A DNA stretch of 64,000 bases from Chitinophaga sp. (GTDB lineage Bacteria; Bacteroidota; Bacteroidia; Chitinophagales; Chitinophagaceae), in assembly GCF_019236475.1 (NCBI RefSeq), contig NZ_JAFAIX010000012.1:558001-622000 (forward strand), read 5' to 3'. This document shows, piece after piece, positions 34,840-43,009 of the stretch. Below the pieces are notes generated by a model that made no database searches, had not been told where the DNA came from, and worked only from the letters and a program-made list of their open reading frames with translations. Numbering within the stretch: the stretch's first letter is position 1; each line of letters opens with the position of its first letter. The translations under genes were made by a program, and so were the position numbers.

Positions 34840-35340
34840 TCAACGATGTTTCTTTATAAATCCTATCTCTTCACGGGAATCATTCTCCCAACTAATCATT
34901 TCCTCGAGGAACTTTTCTACAAATCGTATAATGAAAGCTTTGTCTATTTCTTCCGGTTCAACAGTTTCCAAGGTGGCATTTTTCGGTCCATCCTGTGTAA
35001 TACCATCAATAAATGGATAGGCTACCCATGTAACAATCTGCCCGTTACGTGATTGTGAGAAAGACAACAATCCCCCTTTCTTCATTTTCTGAATCACTGA
35101 ACTGGGATTCTTTTCCACGATACCACTAGCAGAATAGTTGAACATGATATAAACAGATTCCATGTTCTGCCAGGCCTCATTTATATCCACGACCCAGTCG
35201 AACATAGGGAACCGGGCTGCTATTTCTTTTAAAGTATTGAATGCCGTCTCCCTGGTGATGGTATGCCAGTGGTTTCTTCTCTCTTCTATTCTAAAAAATA
35301 CCTGTGCCAGTTCCTGGCCCAGTTTCTCAATGTTATCCAT
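34840..35340 (-). CDS. Hypothetical cytosolic protein
   Basis: 166 residues, no signal peptide or membrane helix and no family I recognise. Acidic and helical at both ends with a mixed alpha/beta centre (MFDWVVDINEAWQNMESVYIMFNYSASG, SFSQSRNGQIVTWVAYPFIDG). The start MDNIEKLGQELAQVFF is well placed with no longer in-frame option nearby. It is 55 bp upstream of rmuC on the same strand and may be co-transcribed with it. A terminator (35368-35404) isolates it from kdnB. Confidence 0.7.
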   Translation of the reverse strand: MDNIEKLGQELAQVFFRIEERRNHWHTITRETAFNTLKEIAARFPMFDWVVDINEAWQNMESVYIMFNYSASGIVEKNPSSVIQKMKKGGLLSFSQSRNGQIVTWVAYPFIDGITQDGPKNATLETVEPEEIDKAFIIRFVEKFLEEMISWENDSREEIGFIKKHR

Positions 35341-35367
35341 GGTATTTTTTTAGACTGAAGTTAAACT

Positions 35368-35404
35368 AATAAAGGCATTCCGTCGACGACAGAATGCCTT
35401 TATT
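35368..35404 (-). terminator. Terminator of the kdn operon
   Basis: Perfect 13-bp inverted repeat AATAAAGGCATTC / GAATGCCTTTATT with an 11-nt loop containing GTCGAC, 19 bp beyond the kdnB stop. Confidence 0.85.
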
Positions 35405-35423
35405 CCTGTTATACGTAATCTGA

Positions 35424-36500
35424 TTAGAGTCTTTCGTAAAGCTTGCGCAGACGTTCAGCGGTCATGATCGTCTTCCAGTCTTTACCCAGTGCATTTTCCC
35501 ACAGTGGAGCCATACCCAGGGATACATTGATCATAATATCGAATTGTTCGTCTGTCAGGCCTTTGGTGATACCCTGAGGGATAGTGATGTTGTGTTTTTT
35601 CACCATTCTCTTGAATTTCTCCACACCTTCAGGATAGAATTCTTCCAGTTTGTCGAACACGATACAGTTACCGATACCATGTTTGGTACCCAACAGGTAA
35701 GCCAGACCGTAACTCACCGCGTGCGCTACACCCACCTGGCTGTAAGCGATACTCATACCGCCTGCATAGGAAGCCATCATCAGTTTTTCATCTGCATCAT
35801 CATCCCACTGGTCTTTATCCAGGAAAATTTCTTCACACAGCTCCTGTGCCTTTTCGCCATAAGATTGGCTGAAAGCATTCAGGTAAGTACCCGTTAATGA
35901 TTCTACGCAGTGGATAAAGCAATCCATTGCGGTATAAAAACGCTGGTTAGGTTCCACTGTTTTAGTCAGGGAAGGATCCAGCACGATTTGATCAAATGGA
36001 GTGAAGTCAGAGTTCATACCCAGTTTGCGGGTAGGGCCTGTCAGTACGCAAGTGCGACTAACTTCCGCACCAGTACCAGAGATAGTAGGAATACCTACTT
36101 TGTATACGCCTGGCAGTTTAACGAGATCCCATCCTTGGTAATCCGCAGAGGAACCTGGGTTGGTCATCATCAAGGCCACAGCTTTCGCCATATCCATCAC
36201 AGAACCGCCACCAATACCGATGATACCGGATACTTGACCGAATTCCGCTTTCAGTTCATCACGAATTTGGTCAACATATTTGGTTTTAGGCTCGTCAGTT
36301 ACATCAATCACCACAATTTTATCCTTACCGCGCAAAGGAACGCGGGATAAAAAATCTTTTTTATCCTGGAAATACATGTCCACGAAGAAAATCATGGGAG
36401 CATCGCCATTACGCTTAGGGGCCAGGATTTCGTCTAACTGGTCGAAACACCCGTTACCGTAAACCACATAGTCCACCATTTTAAAATTCCTGAATTTCAT
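35424..36500 (-). CDS. kdnB: 3-deoxy-D-manno-octulosonate 8-oxidase (iron-type alcohol dehydrogenase fold)
   Basis: 358 residues. Fe-ADH superfamily: NAD site IIGIGGGSVMDMAKAVALM, GIPTISGTGAEVSRTCVLT, and metal ligands in FYTAMDCFIHCVESLTG (Asp, His) and GVAHAVSYGLAYLLGTKHGIGN (two His). The KdnB call rests on these family features together with its neighbours: directly downstream of kdsB and a DegT-type aminotransferase, the same trio known from Shewanella. It would oxidise the C8 hydroxyl of Kdo to the aldehyde, which KdnA then aminates. Cytosolic. Twenty-one bp separate it from kdsB. Confidence 0.85.
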   Translation of the reverse strand: MKFRNFKMVDYVVYGNGCFDQLDEILAPKRNGDAPMIFFVDMYFQDKKDFLSRVPLRGKDKIVVIDVTDEPKTKYVDQIRDELKAEFGQVSGIIGIGGGSVMDMAKAVALMMTNPGSSADYQGWDLVKLPGVYKVGIPTISGTGAEVSRTCVLTGPTRKLGMNSDFTPFDQIVLDPSLTKTVEPNQRFYTAMDCFIHCVESLTGTYLNAFSQSYGEKAQELCEEIFLDKDQWDDDADEKLMMASYAGGMSIAYSQVGVAHAVSYGLAYLLGTKHGIGNCIVFDKLEEFYPEGVEKFKRMVKKHNITIPQGITKGLTDEQFDIMINVSLGMAPLWENALGKDWKTIMTAERLRKLYERL

Positions 36501-36521
36501 ATATGCGTATTAGTTAGTTAA

Positions 36522-37247
36522 TTATAAAAGTTTTGCAGCTTTTTCCAGGTCTTCCGGGGTGTCAATTTCCACACCCATATATTCTGTTACCACCATTTTC
36601 ATCGGGATACCATTTTCCAGGTACCGGAGGCATTCAATTTTTTCGGCCAGTTCCAACGGTGTTGGTTCCAGTTTGGTAAATGCCATCAATGTTTCCTTAC
36701 GGAAAGCATAGATACCAATATGTTCGTAGTAAACAGATGTAATGTCTTTAGCGCGGGGATAAGGAATAACGCTGCGAGAGAAGAATAAAGCATTGGAATT
36801 TTTGTCTACCGCTACTTTCACATAGTTCGGATCTTCGATAGACTTTTGATCTGTAAGTACTTGCATGAGAGAGGCTACTTGTACTTTCTTTCCTTCTTCG
36901 CCTTCAAATACTTTCAGGAGTTTTTCGAGGGGTTCTCTTTGGGTGAAGGGTTCGTCTCCCTGCACATTCACAACAATCTCATAATCCAGCAGTTCCATTG
37001 CTTCCGCGATACGATCGGTACCACATTCATGCTCTCTTTTGCTCATCACTGCTTTACCGCCGTTGCCCACGATTTCTTGGAAAATGATATCGCTGTCTGT
37101 CACCACCATTACCTCATCAAATACGCCAGTTTTTACAGTGGATTCATAAGTGCGGAGGATAACAGATTTTTCGCCCAGTTTAGCCATCATTTTGCCCGGA
37201 AAACGGGTAGCGCCATAACGGGCAGGTATCAACGCTATTTTCTTCAT
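36522..37247 (-). CDS. kdsB: CMP-Kdo/CMP-Kdo8N synthetase (3-deoxy-manno-octulosonate cytidylyltransferase)
   Basis: 241 residues from ATG 37247, which gives the family start MKKIALIPARYGATRFPGK; the longer frame begins inside a hairpin. Motifs: KREHECGTDRIAEA, VVNVQGDEPF, FFSRSVIPYPR, YEHIGIYAFRKETLMAF, LELAEKIECLRYLENG and VEIDTPEDLEKA. It activates Kdo or, given its neighbours, the 8-amino sugar with CTP for transfer to lipid A. In Shewanella the corresponding enzyme is specific for the amino form; whether this one is cannot be read from the sequence. Confidence 0.93.
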   Translation of the reverse strand: MKKIALIPARYGATRFPGKMMAKLGEKSVILRTYESTVKTGVFDEVMVVTDSDIIFQEIVGNGGKAVMSKREHECGTDRIAEAMELLDYEIVVNVQGDEPFTQREPLEKLLKVFEGEEGKKVQVASLMQVLTDQKSIEDPNYVKVAVDKNSNALFFSRSVIPYPRAKDITSVYYEHIGIYAFRKETLMAFTKLEPTPLELAEKIECLRYLENGIPMKMVVTEYMGVEIDTPEDLEKAAKLL

Positions 37248-37263
37248 GCCGATATATTTAAGT

Positions 37264-37309
37264 GTAAAGGCGTAACCGGGCAGCATCGCTACCCGGGTTA
37301 CGCCTTTAC
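37264..37309 (-). promoter_or_regulatory. Stable intercistronic hairpin between kdnA and kdsB
   Basis: GTAAAGGCGTAACCGGG (37264-37280) pairs with CCCGGGTTACGCCTTTAC (37292-37309) with one bulged base, about 17 bp, loop 37281-37291. It sits in the 68 bp between the kdnA stop and the kdsB ATG. The sequence after it on the minus strand (ACTTAAATATATC) has no T-run, so an RNA-processing or partial-attenuation role is more likely than full termination. Confidence 0.65.
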
Positions 37310-37315
37310 CAGTAT

Positions 37316-38506
37316 TTACAATGCGCTTTTAATTGCATTCACCATTTTCTCAGCTCTTTCCTTGATCTCAGCTTCAGACCAAGAGAGGTTGATTGGTGTA
37401 GAGATATTCCTGCTGATGATAGCATCGGAAGCAGGGAATTCTTTTGTTTTATAGATTTCCATTGCTTGTTTCAGTCCTGGTGCAAATGGCGTCAGCACTT
37501 TACCTTGTTTGAAATGATCCCACTGACGAATATAGTGCCAGTTGTTATCATAATAGTAGAATGCTGCGAGACCAGCGGCTTTCATAGCTGCTGCCGCTTT
37601 GCGTGCCTGTTCTGCTTCTGGCAGGAAGAAAGACAGGAAGGTAGCGCTATCACCTGCTGGATCTGGCAAACGACGGAAAGTCACGCCAGGGATGGTAGAC
37701 AGTGCATCTTTGAAAATCTTCTTAGTGCTACGTTGGATTTCCAGGAACTTGTCGATCTTACGGATCTGTGCCAAGCCCACAGCAGCGTGCAGTTCAGAGA
37801 TACGATAGTTATAACCGATAAACGGATGTTGTTCCAGACCGCGATCGTTGCCGATGTGATCATGTCCGTGGTCAGTGTAACCATCACATTTGATGTACAC
37901 ATCTTTATTATTCGTAACGATACCGCCGCCTTCAGCGCAAGTAATCGTTTTTACAAAGTCGAAGGAATACGTACCCGCATCACCGATAGTACCCAGCGCT
38001 TTGCCTTTATAAGTAGCGCCGAACGATTGACACGCGTCTTCCAGTAAAATCAGGTTATGCTTTTTACAGATCGCCATGAGCGCGTCCATATCGGCCATAG
38101 CACCGCACATATGTACAGGCATTACCACTTTGGTACGCGGGGTAATGGCAGCTTCAACGGCTTTAGGGTCGAGGGTGAGGGTATCATCCACATCTACCAA
38201 TACCGGAGTTGCACCAACGGAGAATACAGATTCAAAGCTGGCTACGAAAGTGAAAGTAGGCATAATGACTTCATCGCCGGCACCCAGGCCCAGAGCGGCC
38301 ATTGCGGTGGTCAGTGCGGCAGTGCCACTGGAGGCTAACTGTGCATACTGTACGTTCAGTCTTTTACACATTTCTGCTTCCAGTTCTTTCGCTTTCCAGA
38401 TACCTTTACGAGGACCATCAAACCCGTATCTCATCATGATACCGGTGTCCATTATGTCATTTATTTCTTTCCTTTCCTCGGGTCCAAATAGTTCAAATCC
38501 GGGCAT
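37316..38506 (-). CDS. kdnA: Kdo8N aminotransferase (DegT/DnrJ/EryC1 family)
   Basis: 396 residues. PLP-dependent sugar aminotransferase fold with LASSGTAALTTAMAALGLGAGDEVIMPTFTFVAS, VVMPVHMCGAMADMDAL, LLEDACQSFGATYKG and the cofactor lysine in SFDFVKTITCAEGGG. It would aminate 8-dehydro-Kdo using glutamate to give 8-amino-3,8-dideoxy-Kdo. First gene of the kdnA-kdsB-kdnB set. Assignment rests on the trio; in isolation it could be any DegT-type sugar aminotransferase. Confidence 0.85.
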   Translation of the reverse strand: MPGFELFGPEERKEINDIMDTGIMMRYGFDGPRKGIWKAKELEAEMCKRLNVQYAQLASSGTAALTTAMAALGLGAGDEVIMPTFTFVASFESVFSVGATPVLVDVDDTLTLDPKAVEAAITPRTKVVMPVHMCGAMADMDALMAICKKHNLILLEDACQSFGATYKGKALGTIGDAGTYSFDFVKTITCAEGGGIVTNNKDVYIKCDGYTDHGHDHIGNDRGLEQHPFIGYNYRISELHAAVGLAQIRKIDKFLEIQRSTKKIFKDALSTIPGVTFRRLPDPAGDSATFLSFFLPEAEQARKAAAAMKAAGLAAFYYYDNNWHYIRQWDHFKQGKVLTPFAPGLKQAMEIYKTKEFPASDAIISRNISTPINLSWSEAEIKERAEKMVNAIKSAL

Positions 38507-38910
38507 AAGCTGTTGATTTTAAAAATATAATTGAAATATGGTTGTTAATTGGTGCAGCAAAGTTACTATAATCAGGCTTCCCCTTCACCGATATTTCTGT
38601 TTAACTTTTGCTAAAAATTTAACATGCGTTCCCTTTTGGGACTGACCAATTTAATATAAAAAGCAGTGAATACGTAGGTGTATCGCAGTTATCGTTAACA
38701 TTACGTTTGCAAAACCTGTGATAAAAGTCCCATATATCTGTCCTATCTTTGGACCCTCCTAACGGAGCATAATACCAAAATTCTACCCCATAACCTCTGA
38801 TCAACCGGCCTAATTTTATCCTCTTCCTGCTGAAAAACAAGTATTGATTTTAACTAACTCCTGTTTAAGACCCGGTATCTATTTCACTTAATAACTTTTA
38901 TCAACTGGTT
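38507..38910. other. 404-bp divergent intergenic region with the kdn promoter
   Basis: On the minus strand TAACTTTG (38558-38565), an exact -7 consensus, lies 52 bp before the kdnA ATG; no clear -33 TTG. On the plus strand TAACTTTT (7/8 match) lies about 20 bp before the CAP-protein gene. The middle ~250 bp hold no credible gene; a 73-codon minus-strand frame at 38619-38840 has no family likeness. Confidence 0.45.
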
Positions 38911-39456
38911 ATGACCGGGAAATTTTTAAGTATTGTTTGCTTAGCTGTTATCACTTTTTGGAGCTGTACAAAACAGAACGATGTTCAACCCATCGCCCCA
39001 ACTCCCCCAACACCTACTGCTGTGGACACCACTTCAGTACCTGAAAATCACGTGGACCGTAAAGCCTTGCTGACACTCGTTAATGGATTAAGAAGTCGCG
39101 GTTGCAATTGCGGCGGCGTACAAATGCCACCTGTAGGCCCACTCACTTGGAATGGACTGCTGGAAAAAGCAGCTTACCTACACAGTAAGGATATGGCTTT
39201 AAACAATTATTTCGATCATAATGCGCCTAATGGCAGCACTCCCGGCATGCGCTTGGATGCAGCCGGATATCGCTGGAATACATACGGTGAAAATATTGCT
39301 ACCGGCAATATGGATGAACAGGCAGTCGTGTTAGGTTGGTTAAATAGCCCTAGTCATTGTAAAAACATGATGACCGCCGGCTATACGGAGATTGGCGTAG
39401 GACGATATGATAAAGACTGGACAATGGAATTGGGCCATCGTAATGGCGGACAATAA
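38911..39456 (+). CDS. CAP-domain (SCP/PR1-like) lipoprotein
   Basis: 181 residues. Lipoprotein signal (MTGKFLSIVCLAVITFWSC, Cys19), a Pro/Thr linker (28-42), then a CAP domain: LTLVNGLRSRGCNCGG, LTWNGLLEKAAYLHSKDMALNNYFDH, GYRWNTYGENIATG and VLGWLNSPSHCKNMM with the conserved His and Glu residues of bacterial CAP proteins. Outer-membrane or periplasmic; bacterial members are of unknown activity. Three bases separate its stop from that of the convergent gene. Confidence 0.9.
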   Translation: MTGKFLSIVCLAVITFWSCTKQNDVQPIAPTPPTPTAVDTTSVPENHVDRKALLTLVNGLRSRGCNCGGVQMPPVGPLTWNGLLEKAAYLHSKDMALNNYFDHNAPNGSTPGMRLDAAGYRWNTYGENIATGNMDEQAVVLGWLNSPSHCKNMMTAGYTEIGVGRYDKDWTMELGHRNGGQ

Positions 39457-39459
39457 GTA

Positions 39460-39771
39460 TCACGGTTCTTTTTCTTTCTTGCGCCACATACGCCAGAAAA
39501 AATAAATTAAAGCCGCCAGGGAAATGATCAACCAGGGATAAAAGAAAAGCATTCTGCCGGGAGTAGATTCTTCCGGTACGCCAAAACCAAGATATAAACC
39601 CAGAAAAACATTGATCATCATCCAGAAGAATCCAACCACCACTGTGCGCATGATTTTGATGAAATACTTCAGCAGGTCCATGTCGAACGGTGGTTTATCC
39701 GGATCCAGACCATTACCCGATTCGGGCTCACTTGGCTGCTGCGTTGGTTCTTCTTGCTTTTCGTCGTTCAT
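39460..39771 (-). CDS. Small two-helix membrane protein
   Basis: 103 residues, unrecognised family. The N-terminal ~30 residues are acidic and Pro/Gln-rich (EKQEEPTQQPSEPESGNGLDP). Two membrane helices follow: IKIMRTVVVGFFWMMINVFLGLYLGFG (about 38-65) and MLFFYPWLIISLAALIYFFWRMW (about 74-96), with a basic tail. It starts 9 bp after the GH25 gene on the same strand, so it is the second gene of that operon. Confidence 0.75.
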   Translation of the reverse strand: MNDEKQEEPTQQPSEPESGNGLDPDKPPFDMDLLKYFIKIMRTVVVGFFWMMINVFLGLYLGFGVPEESTPGRMLFFYPWLIISLAALIYFFWRMWRKKEKEP

Positions 39772-39780
39772 AGTACAAAG

Positions 39781-40521
39781 TTATGGGATTAATAGCTTGG
39801 CAAGTGCGGCGCTGTCTCCTTTAAAGACATTAAAATCTACTGTTGTTCGTATACCGTTTACCCTACCCATGTCACTGTGTTGCCAGAATAACCAGCTTCG
39901 ACTAGAAGAAGGCTTTTCTTTCTGGTAATAGTGCGCTATCCACAATGGATACTTATCAAATTCATCGCCCAAATACGTTTCGTAGAAATGTATGTTGGTA
40001 TAGATGATTGGCTTCACCTTATACGCTTTTTCCATCTCTTCAAGCCATATCCTGGCCGTGCTGCGGATCACCGCAGCCGGCTGGTTATTGGAGGTTTCTA
40101 TATCCAATACCGGCGGTAAATCGCCCGACTGCAAATCGACTATGTTCTGAAAGTTGATGGCTTGTTTAAGTGGATCGCGGGTGGCATAGAAAAAATGGTA
40201 AGCGCCCCGGATTAGTCCCGCTCTCCCTGCTCTGTCCCAATTCTGCTTAAAGGAAGCATCCTGACGGGTAATCCCCTCCGTAGCCTTTATAAAGGCAAAG
40301 GATATACGAATATTATCAACCTTCATCTGGCGTACAGCCGTCCAGTTGATATCCTTTTGAAATTTCGATACATCAATGCCATGAATCCTGTAATTAACCG
40401 GCATATCAATTCCGAATTCATCATATCGTACGAACTTAATTTTTTCTTCCCTGGTTTTCCACCAATACCAGCCTGCCACGACTAGTATCACCAGTATTAT
40501 TCGAATCCAGAAGCTTTTCAC
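39781..40521 (-). CDS. Glycoside hydrolase family 25 lysozyme, membrane-anchored
   Basis: 246 residues. N-terminal membrane helix (5-20, WIRIILVILVVAGWYWW). GH25 barrel: IHGIDVSKFQKDINW (family start with the Asp), FAFIKATEG, RGAYHFF, LPPVLDIET (catalytic Asp/Glu pair region), PIIYTNIHFYETYLG and PLWIAHY. Hydrolyses the MurNAc-GlcNAc bond of peptidoglycan. First gene of an operon with the small membrane protein; probably a wall-remodelling enzyme facing the periplasm. Confidence 0.93.
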   Translation of the reverse strand: MKSFWIRIILVILVVAGWYWWKTREEKIKFVRYDEFGIDMPVNYRIHGIDVSKFQKDINWTAVRQMKVDNIRISFAFIKATEGITRQDASFKQNWDRAGRAGLIRGAYHFFYATRDPLKQAINFQNIVDLQSGDLPPVLDIETSNNQPAAVIRSTARIWLEEMEKAYKVKPIIYTNIHFYETYLGDEFDKYPLWIAHYYQKEKPSSSRSWLFWQHSDMGRVNGIRTTVDFNVFKGDSAALAKLLIP

Positions 40522-40638
40522 TTTAATTTCAGTTAGTTGCAGGTAATTTGGGTAATTGCTGACAGCGTTAATTTTATAGCAATTATAGGCTATAATTTGA
40601 TTAAAGACAGTACTTTTACAAAGGTCAAGTGAATATTT

Positions 40639-41664
40639 ATGCCCGATTTTAACCTGAATGATAGCCTCAACCTCTTTTCCAAGTTCACTTTCCGCCGCGC
40701 TTTAAACGCCGGAAAAGTACTGGGATCTTATTTCGTCAGCAAATGGACTGGAAAACCTGTTCAATGGGGATATCCTATTTCAATATCTTTCGAACCTACC
40801 ACTTCCTGTAACCTGCGCTGCCCGGAATGTCCGAGCGGTCTCAGAGCCTTTACGCGCCCTACAGGCATGCTACAGCAGGATTTCTTCAAGCAAACCATTG
40901 ACGAAATTCATAAAGAACTGCTGTACCTGATCTTCTATTTCCAGGGAGAACCATATCTCAATCCAGGTTTCCTTGACATGGTCAAGTATGCTTCTGAGAA
41001 AGGTATCTATACCGCTACTTCCACCAATGCACACTATCTCACAGATGCCAATGCTAAAAAAACGGTGGAAAGTGGACTGGATCGCCTGATTATCTCCATC
41101 GATGGTACTACCCAAGACGTATATACGCAGTATCGCGTGGGGGGCCATCTGGATAAAGTTATCCAGGGCGCCAAGAATATCGTGAAATGGAAAAAGGAAC
41201 TGAACTCAAAAAAACCTTTTGTCTTCTTCCAATTCCTGGTGGTAAAACCCAATGAACACCAGATTGAGGATATCAAACAACTGGCAAAGGAAATCGGTGT
41301 AGACCAGGTACGTTTCAAAACAGCCCAGGTATACGACTATGAAGAAGGGAACCGCCTCATTCCTACGATCGACAAATACTCCCGCTACCATCGCAACGAA
41401 GATGGCACCTATAGCATCAAAAACAAACTCAGTAACCACTGTTGGCGCCTCTGGCACTCTCCTGTTGTTACCTGGGATGGCCTCGTAGTGCCGTGCTGCT
41501 TTGATAAAGACGCACAACACCGCCTAGGCAACCTGAAAAAAGAATCTTTCAAGGCTTTATGGCATAATAAAGAGTATATCCACTTCCGTAGTGAGATCCT
41601 GGAGTCAAGAAAGAATATTGATATCTGTGCTAACTGTAGCGAGGGTACGAAAGTCTGGGGATAA
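40639..41664 (+). CDS. Radical SAM/SPASM domain protein
   Basis: 341 residues. The radical-SAM [4Fe-4S] motif is CNLRCPEC (Cys57, Cys61, Cys64). The barrel follows (FYFQGEPYLNPGFLDMVKYA, LIISIDGTTQDVYTQYRVGG), then a SPASM region with CWRLWHSPVVTWDGLVVPCC and a final CANC pair for one or more auxiliary clusters. It could modify a peptide or a small molecule. No precursor peptide or RiPP gene is visible next to it. It has a TATAATTTG promoter-like box at 40591-40599, and tandem hairpins downstream. Substrate unknown. Confidence 0.9.
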   Translation: MPDFNLNDSLNLFSKFTFRRALNAGKVLGSYFVSKWTGKPVQWGYPISISFEPTTSCNLRCPECPSGLRAFTRPTGMLQQDFFKQTIDEIHKELLYLIFYFQGEPYLNPGFLDMVKYASEKGIYTATSTNAHYLTDANAKKTVESGLDRLIISIDGTTQDVYTQYRVGGHLDKVIQGAKNIVKWKKELNSKKPFVFFQFLVVKPNEHQIEDIKQLAKEIGVDQVRFKTAQVYDYEEGNRLIPTIDKYSRYHRNEDGTYSIKNKLSNHCWRLWHSPVVTWDGLVVPCCFDKDAQHRLGNLKKESFKALWHNKEYIHFRSEILESRKNIDICANCSEGTKVWG

Positions 41665-41718
41665 CCTTATATAACATTGACATTCAAAGGACTGTATCAA
41701 TACTAGTGACCAAATTTG

Positions 41719-41765
41719 AAATCGATGCCTTCGGCATCGATTTTTTTGTTCCGCGCTTCGCGCGG
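41719..41765. terminator. Tandem hairpin terminator after the radical SAM gene
   Basis: First hairpin AAATCGATGC-C(TTCG)G-GCATCGATTT (41719-41743), a C(UUCG)G-type tetraloop, followed by a T-run. A second GC-only hairpin CCGCGC-TTC-GCGCGG is at 41751-41765. It lies between convergent genes. Confidence 0.88.
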
Positions 41766-41798
41766 TAGGCTGGCGCCAGATTTTTGTTTCAGCCGTAT

Positions 41799-42158
41799 TT
41801 ATTCAAATTCAGGTTCGTTATCTTTCTTTTCTTTACGACTCTTAGCAAACTTATTAAACAGTTTGATGCCCAGTTGTACGCCAAAGAATTCCAGGGCGGT
41901 GATTAAGGCTCCCGTAGCAAAGTTCTTGAACTTACCACTTTCCCATGCAAATTTGGCTACTTTACCTGCCGCACTAATCATACTGGTATGTTTTCCACTA
42001 CCTGGAATAATGGAATTCAGGGCCATTCTTTTATAGTTGTCCCGGAAGTGATCTACGCGCTCCAGCAGCACATCTTCCAGATCTACGGAACGTTTCTGCA
42101 GCCGGGCTATCTCTTGCTCCAGTGCATCAAAACCATGTATTTTCTTTTTCTTGGCCAT
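41799..42158 (-). CDS. Hypothetical protein of the YtxH/holin operon
   Basis: 119 residues, unrecognised. A basic start (MAKKKKIHG), then a probable coiled coil (FDALEQEIARLQKRSVDLEDVLLERVDHFRDNY, about 9-44). A weakly hydrophobic region follows (ISAAGKVAKFAWESGKFKNFATGALITALEFFGVQLGIKLFNKF) that may contact a membrane, and a highly charged tail (KSRKEKKDNEPEFE). It follows the holin-like gene by 11 bp, so the operon suggests a shared envelope-stress role. Confidence 0.7.
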   Translation of the reverse strand: MAKKKKIHGFDALEQEIARLQKRSVDLEDVLLERVDHFRDNYKRMALNSIIPGSGKHTSMISAAGKVAKFAWESGKFKNFATGALITALEFFGVQLGIKLFNKFAKSRKEKKDNEPEFE

Positions 42159-42169
42159 GCCGTGCGTCG

Positions 42170-42625
42170 TTATGGGTGTTCTATGGCTTCATCATCAGGA
42201 ACGTATGCATCATCCGCTGGCGTTACCGCCTGACTTCTTTCCTTTTTCTCTTTCACTTTTACGGCTTCCCGCTCTTCAATTTCATCAATCAGTACAGTAA
42301 TGAGCAGCCTGGATAGTGGTCTTTCGATCAGTTGTCTTCGAAAGAATATGATGACAACAAAAAATACAATAAATAATCCGGAGGCACAGGTGAACCCTAA
42401 GGTAAAACTGCCAGATTTTTCACCAATCCAAAATGCGACCAACATTCCCAGGAACACAATGACAAAAAAGAACAGCAGGAAAGCCATTAGTACCGAGAAA
42501 AATAATCCCAGTGCTTTTGATAGCTTTCCCGCTGCCTGGAGCTTCAGAAGATCCAGCCTCGTTTCGAGGTAATCTTTGGCAACTTTCCCTGTTTGTTTAA
42601 AGTAATCGCTGAAATTTTCTTCCAT
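42170..42625 (-). CDS. Holin superfamily/Phage_holin_3_6-like membrane protein
   Basis: 151 residues. An amphipathic N-terminus (YFKQTGKVAKDYLETRLDLLKLQAAGKLSKALG) is followed by two membrane helices (about 42-68 and 74-96), then a charged C-terminal tail (IDEIEEREAVKVKEKKERSQ ...). This layout is usual for chromosomal PF07332-type proteins that sit beside YtxH genes. No phage genes are near, so a lysis role is unlikely. Confidence 0.82.
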   Translation of the reverse strand: MEENFSDYFKQTGKVAKDYLETRLDLLKLQAAGKLSKALGLFFSVLMAFLLFFFVIVFLGMLVAFWIGEKSGSFTLGFTCASGLFIVFFVVIIFFRRQLIERPLSRLLITVLIDEIEEREAVKVKEKKERSQAVTPADDAYVPDDEAIEHP

Positions 42626-42649
42626 GCAGTTTTATTTAATCAAATAGAG

Positions 42650-42844
42650 TTAAGCCAGCTCATTCTCGAGGGCATCTTCGAAATGGTCCCTCTTTTTCTT
42701 CCATTTATCTTTCAGCTTGTCGGCTTGATATTTCATTTTTTCCACCAGTTCATCCTTTTTATCGGAATTGAGGAAATAACCAACTGCTACACCTACAGCA
42801 GCACCAACAATAAATGATACCACAGCTTTTGAACTTCTACTCAT
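42650..42844 (-). CDS. YtxH domain protein
   Basis: 64 residues. A membrane helix with the YtxH glycine pattern (VVSFIVGAAVGVAVGYFL, about 8-25), then a Lys/Glu-rich helix. Members are small general-stress membrane proteins. First gene of a three-gene operon with the holin-like and coiled-coil proteins (24 bp spacing). Confidence 0.85.
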   Translation of the reverse strand: MSRSSKAVVSFIVGAAVGVAVGYFLNSDKKDELVEKMKYQADKLKDKWKKKRDHFEDALENELA

Positions 42845-43009
42845 AACAAAGTTTTTTTAAAGATTAGAAAATTATCATTTGAGCATTAGTAGCTAATGGC
42901 TCACAAACATTATTCCAAGAACAAGCAGTATAGAAATTTGTTTACGATTTACAATAAGGTAACCTCCTGCTACACTTTGAAAGTAGCTCAAATTTTACGA
43001 AATTAAATT

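Noticed and set aside
38619..38840. 73-codon minus-strand ORF in the kdn/CAP intergenic region
   Set aside because: No family, no promoter box, no signal peptide and a composition unlike neighbours; the region fits regulatory sequence better.
40639..41664. RiPP cluster around the radical SAM/SPASM gene
   Set aside because: No precursor-like small ORF, peptidase or transporter gene beside it; neighbours are a lysozyme operon and a YtxH operon.
42896..43006. 36-residue basic peptide frame upstream of the AI-2E gene
   Set aside because: No helix, family or ribosome site; overlaps the expected promoter of the next gene.
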